In this document: piece after piece, positions 16,767-26,321 of the stretch
Numbering within the stretch: position 1 is the stretch's first letter
How the letters are laid out: every line of letters begins with the position of its first letter
NCBI GenBank assembly: GCA_002309345.1
Contig: DBWZ01000094.1
Span: 11,562-75,561 of the forward strand
Direction: 5' to 3'
From: Pseudobutyrivibrio sp. UBA1225
Lineage (GTDB): Bacteria > Bacillota > Clostridia > Lachnospirales > Lachnospiraceae
Length of the DNA stretch: 64,000 nt
Translations under genes and position numbers: made by a program
The notes under the pieces: generated by a model
Databases searched by the model: none
What the model was told of the DNA's origin: nothing
What the model saw: only the letters and a program-made list of their open reading frames with translations

Positions 16767-18482
16767 ATGAAACAAAGGAAAGGTAAATTAATTGGACAGG
16801 TTGTCAGAGTCGCTTGTATAGCATCTGCAGTAGGATGCATACTTCTTACCGTTATTGGTATCTTCAAAATCAAGGGAACTTATCTTGACATGGTTCACGA
16901 AGAACTACACGCAGCAGGAACAATAGCCGACAGTGAGTTTACAAAAATGTGGGATGGAGACTGGGAATATACGGATGGTCAACTCTACAAGGGTGGCGAG
17001 CCAGTATATGAAGAGTATCTAGAGACCATGGAAGATCTGAAGGCAGAAACTGGATTAGAGTATACACTATTTTATGGGGATGAGAGAGTTGTAACCACAT
17101 TAAAAATGGCAGGGACAAATGATTATCTTTTGAATACCAAGGCATCATCAGATGTCACAGATGCAGTAATCAAGCAAGGTAAGTCTATCTATCTGCCAGG
17201 TCGTCAAATAGAAGGAACAGAGTTCTACGCTTATTATGCTCCATTGGCTAACGGTGACGGAACAGTAGTGGGTATGATGTTTGTTGGTCGTGATGGTACG
17301 GAGATTAAAGCGACCATCAACAATATGTCTATCATGCTTATCTTAATAAGTGTCGTTGTCATAGCAGCGCTTTTTGGTATTGGACTTTGGGCAATAAAAA
17401 AGAGCTCTACAGCAATGAACGATATAGCTGAATCCATCAAAGAATTTGCAGATGGAAATCTCAAGGCGGAAATTCCTACACATCTGATAAAAAGAAACGA
17501 TGAGCTTGGTACAATTTCTGAAAGTATTCAGAATCTTCGGGACAAGCTTACAGACATAATTGGAACTAGTGTCAAGCTATCTGGAGATGTAACATCCTCT
17601 GGTGATAGGCTTGCGGAGTCGGCTGAGGAAGCATCTAACGTTTCAAGCATGATTACATCAGCCATTAATGGCGTCTCTGAGGGTGCAATAAATCAGGCTG
17701 AAAGCGTTCAGGACTCCGCTTCAAATGTCAGTGAAATTGGCTTGGACATTGAAACTATTTCCGACAATGTTGGAGTTTTAAATACAAACACCCAGGATAT
17801 GAAGGATGCCTGCGAAAATTCAATGAAGGCTCTCGATATCCTATTTGAACAGAATACAGCAGTTGTGGATTCAATGAAGGGGATTGACGAGCAAATCCGA
17901 AATACAAACGACTCAGTTCAGAATATCGCCGAGTCATCAAAGCTTATTACAGATATTGCTTCAGAAACAAATCTGCTTGCCTTAAATGCATCAATCGAGG
18001 CGGCCAGAGCCGGAGAAGCAGGCAAGGGCTTTGCAGTAGTTGCTGATGAAATAGGAAAGCTTGCGGCAGAGTCTGCTCACACAGCAGAAAAAATCAGTGC
18101 AATCATTGATGAGCTAACTGTTGAATCTGAAAGATCCATTTCAATCATCGAGCAGATGAATCAGGAGATGGAGGCTCAGTCAGGTCATCTTGATGAGACC
18201 AAGCACAACATGGAGATAATGAAGGATGGCGTTGAAAACGTATCTGTCAATGCTAAAGAAATCTCAGATAGAGTAAACAATCTTGATTCAGCAAAGGCAA
18301 ATTTAATTGATATAATTGATAACCTCTCAGCTATTTCAGAGGAGAACGCATCTACATCTTCGGAGACCAAGAACTCTATGGATAATTTGAATTCTACCTT
18401 TGCGGTTATTAGTGATGCTTCAGATTCATTGAAGAATCTTGCGGAACAGCTTTACGAAAAAATCAGTTATTTCAACATTTAG
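16767..18482 (+). CDS. Methyl-accepting chemotaxis protein with Cache sensor domain
   Basis: A 571-residue chemoreceptor: TM1 at about residues 12-34, an extracellular single-Cache domain (about 40-185, containing TLFYGDERVVTT and YYAPLANGDGTVVGMMFVG), TM2 near 190-212, a HAMP segment, then the signalling coiled coil with the highly conserved hairpin tip (IASETNLLALNASIEAARAG). It senses a small external ligand and passes the signal to CheA/CheW. The ATG at 16767 follows AGAGAGG. A 31-residue upstream extension lacks a ribosome site. The next gene starts 18 bp downstream, so a c-di-GMP protein is probably co-expressed. Confidence 0.9.
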   Translation: MKQRKGKLIGQVVRVACIASAVGCILLTVIGIFKIKGTYLDMVHEELHAAGTIADSEFTKMWDGDWEYTDGQLYKGGEPVYEEYLETMEDLKAETGLEYTLFYGDERVVTTLKMAGTNDYLLNTKASSDVTDAVIKQGKSIYLPGRQIEGTEFYAYYAPLANGDGTVVGMMFVGRDGTEIKATINNMSIMLILISVVVIAALFGIGLWAIKKSSTAMNDIAESIKEFADGNLKAEIPTHLIKRNDELGTISESIQNLRDKLTDIIGTSVKLSGDVTSSGDRLAESAEEASNVSSMITSAINGVSEGAINQAESVQDSASNVSEIGLDIETISDNVGVLNTNTQDMKDACENSMKALDILFEQNTAVVDSMKGIDEQIRNTNDSVQNIAESSKLITDIASETNLLALNASIEAARAGEAGKGFAVVADEIGKLAAESAHTAEKISAIIDELTVESERSISIIEQMNQEMEAQSGHLDETKHNMEIMKDGVENVSVNAKEISDRVNNLDSAKANLIDIIDNLSAISEENASTSSETKNSMDNLNSTFAVISDASDSLKNLAEQLYEKISYFNI

Positions 18483-18500
18483 TAGAAATGGGGGGCACTT

Positions 18501-20234
18501 ATGAAGAAATACGATTTTATCGACACCACAGTCGGTCAAATACCTACTGGGCTTCCAGGGGGCTTTTTCATATATGAGGCCGATGGTGACGAGAGGATTA
18601 TATTTGCTGAAACCAATGTTATCCAGTTGTTCGGATGCTTGAGCTTCGAGGAGTTTATGGATTATGTTGGTGGAACATTTAAGGGCATGGTCCATCCTGA
18701 AGATTTGCATAAGATTGAAAACCAGATTCAGGCGCAGACACTCTTCGGTGAAAAGCGTCATGATTACGTTCGCTATAGAATCATAACAAAGCTTGGTGAA
18801 ACTCGATACATAGAGGACTTTGGTCACTTGCTTCACTGGATAAATGGAAAGAGCTTTTTCTATGTGTTTATTGTAGATATAGAGCAGAATGAATACCTTA
18901 GCGAAACACGAAATTCATACGCCGAGGCGGAGATTCTATCTTCTAATAACGAGACTGATTCCCTCACGGGATTATTCAACATGTCATTCTTCTATCATAA
19001 GATACAAGGCTTGATTTCCTCGCCTGAGATCTTAAGACAGCAGGTGGCATTCATTCATTTTGATATTCCAAATTTCAAACTCTATAACGAGCGTCACGGC
19101 TTCAAGCTAGGTGATGAGTTGCTGTGCGATGTGGCAAGAGTCATCCGTGAAGTATTCTACGGAGCAACTGTTTCAAGGTTTTCAGATGATCACTTCGTGG
19201 TTTTTGCCACCGGTAACAAGAGCGAAATAATAGATAATGTTGAGGAGGTATACAAGCGTATACTTCTTTCTGATGATGTAAATAAAAAGGTTCGAATCAA
19301 GGCTGGAATTTATTTCTTGGATGATTCAAGAGCCGAGGTGGGCTTGGCGTGTGACCATGCCAGATTGGCCTGCAACAATATAAAAAACAGGCACGATGTG
19401 AACTACTGCATCTACGATGAGATGCTTAGAGATAAACTGCGCCGCCAGCAGTACGTGGTCGATCATATAGATGACGCTTTGGCTGAGGATTATATCAAAG
19501 TATTTTATCAGCCGATTATCCGGGTCAGCACCGGGGAAATATGTGGTTTTGAGGCGCTAGTTCGTTGGGTAGATCCAAAGATGGGATTGCTTTCACCGGG
19601 AGATTTCATCGAAACCCTAGAGCACTTCCATCTCATCCATTTAGTTGATGAATTCATGGTAAAAAAGGTATGTCAGGATTACAGCACTCTCTATGAAATG
19701 GGGATGGACTTGGTGCCTGCGTCAATCAATATCTCTAGACTGGACTTTGAAATTTGCGATGTTTTCAAGCTTCTAGAGGACTTTACAGAGATATATGGCG
19801 TGCCAAAGAATATGATTGAAGTTGAAATCACTGAGAGCGCCTTCAATGATAATACTGGACTTATTAAAAGCGAGGTCAAAAAAATCCGCGACGCCGGATA
19901 TGAGGTATGGATAGATGATTTCGGAAGCGGATATTCTTCGCTTAACACAATTTCAGATTATGATTTTGATGTGTTAAAGCTTGATCTTGTATTCTTGCGT
20001 AGTATGGATAAAAATCCGAAGACAAAAACCCTTATGGAATACATTATAAAAGCAGCCACTCAGATGGGTGTATCTCCTCTATGCGAGGGTGTTGAAACTG
20101 AGGAACACTACAACTTCCTAAAGGATACTGGTTGTGAGCGATGCCAAGGCTTCTACTTTGGAAAGCCGATGCCGATGGAAGAATTGATAGACTATATCGT
20201 TGAAAAAGGCATGAAGCTTGAGGAATGTTCCTAG
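18501..20234 (+). CDS. PAS-GGDEF(degenerate)-EAL c-di-GMP phosphodiesterase candidate
   Basis: A 577-residue cytosolic protein. Residues 10-125 resemble a PAS sensor. About 150-300 is a GGDEF domain (TDSLTGLFN) in which the active-site motif reads SDDHF instead of GGDEF, so cyclase activity is unlikely. About 320-570 is an EAL domain with FEALVRW, ASINISRLD, EVEITESAF, DDFGSGYSSL, CEGVETEEHY and CQGFYFGKP, all key residues present. The likely role is c-di-GMP breakdown, tuned by the PAS and the inactive GGDEF. The ribosome site is GGGGGG at the usual distance. It lies just downstream of a chemoreceptor gene. Confidence 0.88.
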   Translation: MKKYDFIDTTVGQIPTGLPGGFFIYEADGDERIIFAETNVIQLFGCLSFEEFMDYVGGTFKGMVHPEDLHKIENQIQAQTLFGEKRHDYVRYRIITKLGETRYIEDFGHLLHWINGKSFFYVFIVDIEQNEYLSETRNSYAEAEILSSNNETDSLTGLFNMSFFYHKIQGLISSPEILRQQVAFIHFDIPNFKLYNERHGFKLGDELLCDVARVIREVFYGATVSRFSDDHFVVFATGNKSEIIDNVEEVYKRILLSDDVNKKVRIKAGIYFLDDSRAEVGLACDHARLACNNIKNRHDVNYCIYDEMLRDKLRRQQYVVDHIDDALAEDYIKVFYQPIIRVSTGEICGFEALVRWVDPKMGLLSPGDFIETLEHFHLIHLVDEFMVKKVCQDYSTLYEMGMDLVPASINISRLDFEICDVFKLLEDFTEIYGVPKNMIEVEITESAFNDNTGLIKSEVKKIRDAGYEVWIDDFGSGYSSLNTISDYDFDVLKLDLVFLRSMDKNPKTKTLMEYIIKAATQMGVSPLCEGVETEEHYNFLKDTGCERCQGFYFGKPMPMEELIDYIVEKGMKLEECS

Positions 20235-20260
20235 ATGATATAGCTAAATAGAAGCACAAA

Positions 20261-20288
20261 AAAAGCGACGCCGGCGGGGCGTCGCTTT
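20261..20288 (+). terminator. Terminator after the EAL gene
   Basis: AAAAGCGACGCC (20261-20272) pairs with GGCGTCGCTTTT (20277-20288 region), a GC-rich stem with T tail. Confidence 0.85.
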
Positions 20289-20768
20289 TAAAAAGGGAGA
20301 ATAATGTTATGAAAAAAATGGTTCATCGCTTCTGTCTTGCGATGTAATTATAATACAATCTATTTCTGAAGGAACAATGGAAAAAATGTGAATAAAACAT
20401 CAAAAAGAACTAGAATATTTGTGAATTGATTACCACGAAAAAGAGTCTGCCTAAAACAGACTCTTTATCCGTAACCCAAATACATTTAATAACTCCCGCA
20501 CGGTCTCCACCGTGCCTCCCCTAAAAAAGACTAATGCTTTTTCATATGAGAATATTTTAGCATTTTGAATTTTGAAAATGGTGAAATATTGTGATTATTA
20601 TGTGAAAGAAATGTGAAAAAGTCATAATACTGTCTATTAACTAAATAAATTGTTAAAAAACGGTATGAATCGCTATTTTCCGTGGAATTTAGCGCAAAAA
20701 ATAATTATAATAAGATATATGTCAAAATTTTGACTTATTTCCAAAATGTTTCAGACTCAGGGGATGTT
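20289..20768. other. Intergenic region with hairpins and a palindrome
   Basis: No gene is supported. Contents: a 12-codon frame at 20309-20347 behind GGGAG, judged noise; a perfect 10-bp hairpin at 20440-20466 ending in TTT; a 7-bp GCACGGT/ACCGTGC hairpin at 20498-20515 flanked by CTCCC and CTCCCC, similar in style to the dispersed repeats near 41.5 and 44.2 kb; a TATAAT at 20706-20711; and the 14-bp perfect palindrome GTCAAAATTTTGAC at 20721-20734, a possible operator for the following gene. Confidence 0.5.
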
Positions 20769-21689
20769 ATGGCATTAAGAAAAATAAATTGGAACGATCC
20801 TCTTATGAGGGCAATCAAAGCTTTCAATTCAATCGGGGGCAACTCCCTCACCAAAGAGGATTTAAAAAGACAGCGCTCAGCAATGGACAGAGCTGGCAAA
20901 CTTGCAGCTCCAAAGGGCGATGTCTCTATAGATGCTTTCAAGGTGCAGGAGATTTCTTGTGAGTGGATTCAGCCAGAGATGGCACGTAATCCACAGTATG
21001 TGATTCTCTACGCACACGGTGGTGGATATATATGTGGTGGTTTGGGCTACGCCAGAATCTTGGCAGCCAAGCTGGCATTGGCAACAGGGTTTTCTGTTGT
21101 ATCCTTTGCATATCGGCTTGCGCCTGAGCACAAATACCCTGCTCAGCTAGAGGATGGACAGGCGATTTGGGACTATCTCCTTCAGAAGGGGTATGGTGCT
21201 TCCAACATCCTGATGGCAGGAGATTCAGCTGGTGGCAATCTTGTGCTTTGCCTTACGCAAAGGCTTCTTAAAGAAGACAGAATTTCACCTAGAGCTCTGC
21301 TTTTGTTTAGCCCATGGACAGATATGTCCGCAGAGTCACCATCATACGAGGAATACGCAGAAAAGGATCCAGTCCTTACACACAGCTATGTTTGCAGTGT
21401 CAGCCAAGCTTATGCTGGCAAGGATGCCGATATGGCAGATCCATGCTTCAGCCCGCTCAACGGCGAGTTTGAGGGATTCCCTCCTACATTTATCATGGTA
21501 GGCAAAAACGAGATACTGTTAGATGACAGCACCAGATTACACAAGAAAATCAACAAGGCTGGGGGCAAGGCTTTGATTGACATAGAAAAGGATGGATGGC
21601 ATGTTTACCAACAGCTTCCTCTTCCTATGGCTAATCGAGCTATGAAGCGCTTAGCGGACTATATATCTTCCGAGATATATGAGAATTAA
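20769..21689 (+). CDS. Alpha/beta-hydrolase fold-3 (HSL-type) esterase
   Basis: A 306-residue hydrolase of the hormone-sensitive-lipase class. It has the oxyanion motif YAHGGGYICGG near residue 80, nucleophile GDSAGGN (Ser in the elbow), an acidic residue in KNEILLDDS and a His in DGWHVYQQ. These enzymes cleave esters of short acyl groups. The ATG at 20769 lies behind AGGGGAT. A 29-residue upstream extension includes the promoter palindrome and is rejected. It starts a compact set with the acyltransferase-like gene 16 bp downstream. The pairing suggests acyl ester exchange on a common substrate, which cannot be named from sequence. Confidence 0.85.
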   Translation: MALRKINWNDPLMRAIKAFNSIGGNSLTKEDLKRQRSAMDRAGKLAAPKGDVSIDAFKVQEISCEWIQPEMARNPQYVILYAHGGGYICGGLGYARILAAKLALATGFSVVSFAYRLAPEHKYPAQLEDGQAIWDYLLQKGYGASNILMAGDSAGGNLVLCLTQRLLKEDRISPRALLLFSPWTDMSAESPSYEEYAEKDPVLTHSYVCSVSQAYAGKDADMADPCFSPLNGEFEGFPPTFIMVGKNEILLDDSTRLHKKINKAGGKALIDIEKDGWHVYQQLPLPMANRAMKRLADYISSEIYEN

Positions 21690-21705
21690 ATAGATAGGTA
21701 GAATC

Positions 21706-22953
21706 ATGGCAAGAGAAAATTGGTACAAGGTAGATAACGTTGCAAAAGTTTTCTTGGCCACAGCGGCCAAGAGAGATACAAGAACCCTCAGGGTCAGTTG
21801 CACCCTTTGGGAGGACATAGACAAGGATTTATTGCAGGATGCAGTTCTTTCTGCAATCCAAGACAGGCCTCAGTTTCAGGTGCGAATCCGCCGAGGCATC
21901 TTTTGGCATTACATGGAAGACACCGATTTACAACCGGTGGTTGAAGAGGAGCACGGCAGAGTTTGCCCACCACTTTATGCTCCAGGCCACGCAATGCTTC
22001 ACTACAAGGTTACATACTATGGCAAGCGCATCAATTTGGATTTGTTTCATGCCCTTTCAGATGGAACGGGGGCGTTAGAGTTTTTAAATATCATCGTTTT
22101 AGATTATTTAAAGCTCAAGTATCCAGACAAATTCGAAGAGGTTACAATACATTCCGGGGCCTCACAGGACGACTTAAACCAAGACAGCTACAAGCAGTTC
22201 TTTGGTAGCATGTATCTAAAGCCATCTACGCTTAAAAAGGCTTATCGTCCTAGTGGATTAAAGCTACCATATGATCAGCTTCAGTTTTTTGAAATCCAAG
22301 TTCCATCTCAGGACATTCTGCCAAAGGCAAAGGAGATTGGAGTCGGGTTAACTAGTTACATCGGCGCCAAGCTGATGATGGCAATCAAGGAAGATATGCC
22401 ACCAAGAAAAAAGGAAACACCTATCAATGTTTCCATGCCTGTCAACCTTAGAAACTACTATCCATCAAAGACATCTAGAAACTTTTTCAACAATGTAAAT
22501 GTATCGCATGTATTTGATGAGGAAATCTCTTTCGAGAATTTGGCAAATGAATTCGACGAAAAGCTCAAGGCAAATCTATCCGAAGAAAACATCAAAAAAC
22601 AGATGGATAACTTTGAGACCATGGAATACTTTATCCCTGTCAGAGCGGTGCCACTTTTCATCAAACAGATGGTAGTTAAATATGGCTCCAAGGTCACAGA
22701 TAAAAAGGTATCTGTTGTTCTTTCTAATCTCGGAGTTCAAAAACCACCAGAGGAACTGGTGCCGATGATTCAAAACTACAGTGGTTTCTGCAGCTCGCAG
22801 AATCTATTTGTAGTCATGTCAAGCTATAACGGCGTGCTTACACTTGGAGTTACATCTCCATATTCAAATACCAGGGTCATCAAAAGCTTTGTTAGAGGAC
22901 TTAGCGAAGAGGGCATGAAGGTTAAAGCTTTTGCGACGGAGGTGATTCGATAA
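21706..22953 (+). CDS. Alcohol-acetyltransferase/condensation-like acyltransferase
   Basis: A 415-residue protein of the CoA-dependent acyltransferase superfamily. The catalytic HxxxDG motif is seen in DLFHALSDGTGAL around residue 125. The C-terminal half has the second-lobe pattern (INVSMPVNLRNYYPSKTSRN). Relatives include yeast-type alcohol acetyltransferases and NRPS condensation domains. It may add or remove an acyl group on a lipid or alcohol. No carrier-protein or adenylation gene is nearby, so a peptide synthetase role is unlikely. The stop codon overlaps the next start in TAATG. Confidence 0.75.
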   Translation: MARENWYKVDNVAKVFLATAAKRDTRTLRVSCTLWEDIDKDLLQDAVLSAIQDRPQFQVRIRRGIFWHYMEDTDLQPVVEEEHGRVCPPLYAPGHAMLHYKVTYYGKRINLDLFHALSDGTGALEFLNIIVLDYLKLKYPDKFEEVTIHSGASQDDLNQDSYKQFFGSMYLKPSTLKKAYRPSGLKLPYDQLQFFEIQVPSQDILPKAKEIGVGLTSYIGAKLMMAIKEDMPPRKKETPINVSMPVNLRNYYPSKTSRNFFNNVNVSHVFDEEISFENLANEFDEKLKANLSEENIKKQMDNFETMEYFIPVRAVPLFIKQMVVKYGSKVTDKKVSVVLSNLGVQKPPEELVPMIQNYSGFCSSQNLFVVMSSYNGVLTLGVTSPYSNTRVIKSFVRGLSEEGMKVKAFATEVIR

Positions 22954-23621
22954 TGAAGAATTGTCCTTATTGTAATATTGAGGTTGGAGGAGATCTTAAA
23001 AAATGCCCGTTCTGCCAAAGTAAGCTGGTGGGCGAGCCAGAAGAAAAATACTTTCCAACTCAGACAATACTTAAAATTCAATCATTTTTTTATAAGCTAC
23101 AGTTATTTATAGTTTGGATTGCAATCATCACCTTGATGGGTTTGGATTTTCTTTTCCATCTTCCACTTTATCCAGGGTGTGATTTCCACTGGAGTTTGTT
23201 GTTTTTTATGTGGCTTTTGGCGTTTGAATTTAGCATCATCAGGCTGTTCAAAAAGGGCATGAGCGCTTCGCGAATCCTTTCAATATCGGTTGGCATGGTG
23301 ATGATAATGCTTGGCATAACAGCATACTATATAGGTTTTTTCAAAGAATATATTTATTGGGTGCTGCCAAATGGAGTTATGGCAACCATGATTTGCAACT
23401 TTATCTTTTCAATGATAGACAAGACTGGAAACGCAATGGGTTATCTTTTAACCAATCTTCTAATCGGTATTTTACCGTACATTGCTTTCTATATTATGCA
23501 GACCAATTGCCCACTAGAGTGGATGATATGCTTGTTAGTCAGCATCGCACTATTCATCGGTGCAATTATCTTTAGAGGAAGGGAAGTTGTTAGTGAAATT
23601 CAGCGTCGTCTGAATGTTTAG
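22953..23621 (+). CDS. Zinc-ribbon plus six-TM membrane protein (DUF6320-like)
   Basis: A 222-residue protein. It starts with a zinc ribbon (CPYC at residues 4-7 and CPFC at about 19-22), followed by six hydrophobic segments from about residue 45 to 210. I associate this architecture with the DUF6320 family, seen beside esterase and acyltransferase genes in Lachnospiraceae. The molecular role is unknown. It is translationally coupled to the acyltransferase (one-base overlap), so the two probably act together at the membrane. Confidence 0.7.
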   Translation: MKNCPYCNIEVGGDLKKCPFCQSKLVGEPEEKYFPTQTILKIQSFFYKLQLFIVWIAIITLMGLDFLFHLPLYPGCDFHWSLLFFMWLLAFEFSIIRLFKKGMSASRILSISVGMVMIMLGITAYYIGFFKEYIYWVLPNGVMATMICNFIFSMIDKTGNAMGYLLTNLLIGILPYIAFYIMQTNCPLEWMICLLVSIALFIGAIIFRGREVVSEIQRRLNV

Positions 23622-23656
23622 GGGTCTATAGATTGAATAATTATGGGGGATGAGGG

Positions 23657-26251
23657 ATGATTGCTAGAGACGAATCTATGGAGAAGGCTAAATATTTGTT
23701 GAGTAACTTCGATAGAGCACTCAAGGAGGAGTGGATTGAAGTTTACTATCAGCCAATAATCAGAGCCGCCAGCGGCAGGGTGTGTAACGAGGAAGCCTTG
23801 GTTAGGTGGGACGACCCGATTATTGGTGTGCTAAATCCAGGGGATTTTATCGCCATTTTGGAGGCGGTAAACGTTGTTCACAAGCTTGATTTATACGTGT
23901 TAGAGCACGTTTTAGTCAAGATGAAGGAGCAACAAAAACAAGGAATTTTTGTGGTACCAACATCAATCAATCTTTCACAGATTGATTTCTATTCCTGCGA
24001 TATTGTGGACGAATTAGTCGCACGAGTTGATGATGCAGGAATACCTAGAAGTAAAATTGCTCTCGAGGTAACAGAGACAGCTACTGCCAGAAACAACGAA
24101 AATGTTCTAGAACAGCTTGTTAAGCTTAAGGAGCTTGGTTTCAAGGTGTGGATGGATGATTATGGCAGCGGAGATTCTTCGCCTATGCTGTTTCAAAAGA
24201 TTCACTTTGATCTACTTAAGATAAATATTTCCTTAGTTAATCAAGTTAAATATAACGAGACCGCCAAGGTTATTATCACCGAGCTCATTAGAATGGCTAT
24301 AGCTCTTGGAATGGAGACTGCGGCTGAAGGCGTCGAGACAGAGGAACAGGCTGAATTTCTCAAGGAAATCGGCTGCGCCAAGCTTCAGGGGTTCTATTAT
24401 TGCAGGCCAATTCCAAAGGAAGTGGTCTTTGATCGATATAAAAAAGGTGCCCAGATTGGATTCGAGAATCCAGCGGAGGCGGACTATTACTCTGCAGTTG
24501 GAAATGTAAATCTATATGATTTATCAGTTGCCAAAAAGGAGCCGGATGAAGACAATCCAATGTCCGGATATTTTGATACATGGCCTATGGCTATCGTCGA
24601 ATCCGATGGTGAAGATTTTACAGTTGTCAGAGGTAACAAAACCTTTAGAGAATTCGTAGAAACGAATTTCCCACATAAAGCAGATGAGATTAACTACAAA
24701 TTCACTTCGAATGTAGAGGGCGTGGGTTCCTACACAGTCGCTGCTATGAAGCAATGCTGTATGGACGGCAAGATGATAGTTATTGACGATAGAACTGCAG
24801 ACGGTAAGGCGGTGCAGATGCTCATTCAGCGCATCGCTGTCAACGAGGTGACACATGTCACTGCTCTTGCTTTTGTAATTCTTTCAATTACAGATTCTCA
24901 GCATGCTGCTGCGGACAATCTTACCTATAATTATATAGCTAGAGTTCTTTCTGAAGATTATATAGACCTTTTCTTTGTGGATTTGGACACAGGTAAATTT
25001 GTGGAGTATGCTCCCGACGGAAACAACCGAGATATCTCTGTTGAGCGTCACGGGGATAATTTCTTTGAGCAGGTTAAGAAAGATGCAATTGAAAATGTCC
25101 ACAAGGAAGATCAGCATATGTTCCTTGAATCCTTTGACAAGGATTTTATTGAAAAGAATCTTAAGGAACATGGGGTATTCTCGCTGACTTATCGACTCTA
25201 TATAGATATGGTGCCAACCTATGTCAACCTAAAGGCTGTCAAGACAAGGACGAAGGGCAATCAGATTATCATCGGTGTCAGCAATGTGGATGCTCAGGTT
25301 CGCAGGCAGGAGGCTCTTGAGCGTGTCAAGGAAGAACAGATAACATTCTCACGTATTGCAGCTTTGTCTGGAGATTTTATCAGTATCTATACAGTGGATC
25401 CAAACACTGATCGCTATGAAATCTACAAGACAACCTCAAGATTCCAAGCCTTGAATCTTGAAAGCTCAGGTGAAAATTTCTTTGAGGAAGCAGTAGAGGA
25501 GATTAAATCCTGCATCTATCCAGAGGATCTAGAGGGCTTTTTGAAGGTTTTCAGCAAAAATCAGGTTATGGATAAAATCAAGGAAAATGGACTCTTTGTT
25601 TACAACTACAGGCTTTGCTTCGACGGAGTTCCTTCCTATGTCACCCTAAAGATTGCAAAGGTAGAGGAGATGGATGGACCACAGCTGATTGTGGGTTTGA
25701 TTGACATTGATGAGCAGGTTCGCAAGGAGTTGGAGTACTCTATCAATCTTGCTATCGCAGAGGATAAGGCATATAAGGACGAGCTGACAGGAGTCAAAAA
25801 CAAACACTCATATGCCGATTTTGAGGATATGCTTAACGACAAAATCCGAAAAGAAGGTGAAGCAGAGTTTGCCATTGTAATACTTGATTTAAATGGACTA
25901 AAGCAGGTCAATGACAATTTGGGACATCAGTCCGGAGATTTATTTATCCAGCAAGGATGCTCAATCATCTGTAACATCTTTTCTCACAGTCCAGTTTACC
26001 GTGTTGGCGGAGACGAGTTTGTTGTAGTAGCTCAAGGGGGGGATTATAACAATCTAGACAAGCTGCTGGCTGAGCTTTCAGAAGTTAATAAGAATAATCA
26101 CGAGAACCATGAGGTTACTATGGCATTTGGTGAAGCTAAGTTCCAAGATAAGGATAGATTTGTTTCGGATGTTTTTGAGCGAGCGGATTCAAAAATGTAC
26201 AAGAAAAAGAAAGAAATGAAGCGTCACGGTTACGGACGTTTTACTGATTGA
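23657..26251 (+). CDS. EAL-PAS-PAS-GGDEF c-di-GMP protein
   Basis: An 864-residue protein in the unusual order EAL first, GGDEF last. The EAL domain (residues 20-265) has NEEALVRW, TSINLSQID, EVTETATA, DDYGSGDSS, AEGVETEEQ and KLQGFYYC. About residues 300-400 form one sensor-like segment. Two homologous PAS-like repeats follow (each ending like YRLYIDMVPTYVNLKA and YRLCFDGVPSYVTLKI). The GGDEF domain has DELTGVKNKHSYADFEDML and an intact RVGGDEFVVV. Both c-di-GMP synthesis and breakdown are therefore possible. No TM segment is seen. The ATG follows GATGAGGG, 35 bp after the zinc-ribbon gene. Confidence 0.87.
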   Translation: MIARDESMEKAKYLLSNFDRALKEEWIEVYYQPIIRAASGRVCNEEALVRWDDPIIGVLNPGDFIAILEAVNVVHKLDLYVLEHVLVKMKEQQKQGIFVVPTSINLSQIDFYSCDIVDELVARVDDAGIPRSKIALEVTETATARNNENVLEQLVKLKELGFKVWMDDYGSGDSSPMLFQKIHFDLLKINISLVNQVKYNETAKVIITELIRMAIALGMETAAEGVETEEQAEFLKEIGCAKLQGFYYCRPIPKEVVFDRYKKGAQIGFENPAEADYYSAVGNVNLYDLSVAKKEPDEDNPMSGYFDTWPMAIVESDGEDFTVVRGNKTFREFVETNFPHKADEINYKFTSNVEGVGSYTVAAMKQCCMDGKMIVIDDRTADGKAVQMLIQRIAVNEVTHVTALAFVILSITDSQHAAADNLTYNYIARVLSEDYIDLFFVDLDTGKFVEYAPDGNNRDISVERHGDNFFEQVKKDAIENVHKEDQHMFLESFDKDFIEKNLKEHGVFSLTYRLYIDMVPTYVNLKAVKTRTKGNQIIIGVSNVDAQVRRQEALERVKEEQITFSRIAALSGDFISIYTVDPNTDRYEIYKTTSRFQALNLESSGENFFEEAVEEIKSCIYPEDLEGFLKVFSKNQVMDKIKENGLFVYNYRLCFDGVPSYVTLKIAKVEEMDGPQLIVGLIDIDEQVRKELEYSINLAIAEDKAYKDELTGVKNKHSYADFEDMLNDKIRKEGEAEFAIVILDLNGLKQVNDNLGHQSGDLFIQQGCSIICNIFSHSPVYRVGGDEFVVVAQGGDYNNLDKLLAELSEVNKNNHENHEVTMAFGEAKFQDKDRFVSDVFERADSKMYKKKKEMKRHGYGRFTD

Positions 26252-26276
26252 CAAAGATTTAACAATACACTATGAT
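26248..26276 (+). promoter_or_regulatory. Promoter of the crotonase gene
   Basis: TTGACA (26248-26253), a 17-bp spacer, TATGAT (26271-26276). The -35 overlaps the stop codon of the preceding gene. The start codon is 46 bp after the -10. Confidence 0.75.
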
Positions 26277-26321
26277 ATCTTTATGAGAAAAAATGGGCTC
26301 ACCCAAAAGAGGAGGATTACT

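Noticed and set aside
20309..20347. 12-codon frame MKKMVHRFCLAM behind GGGAG
   Set aside because: Too short to support. No promoter between the terminator and the frame, and no sign of a leader-peptide mechanism.
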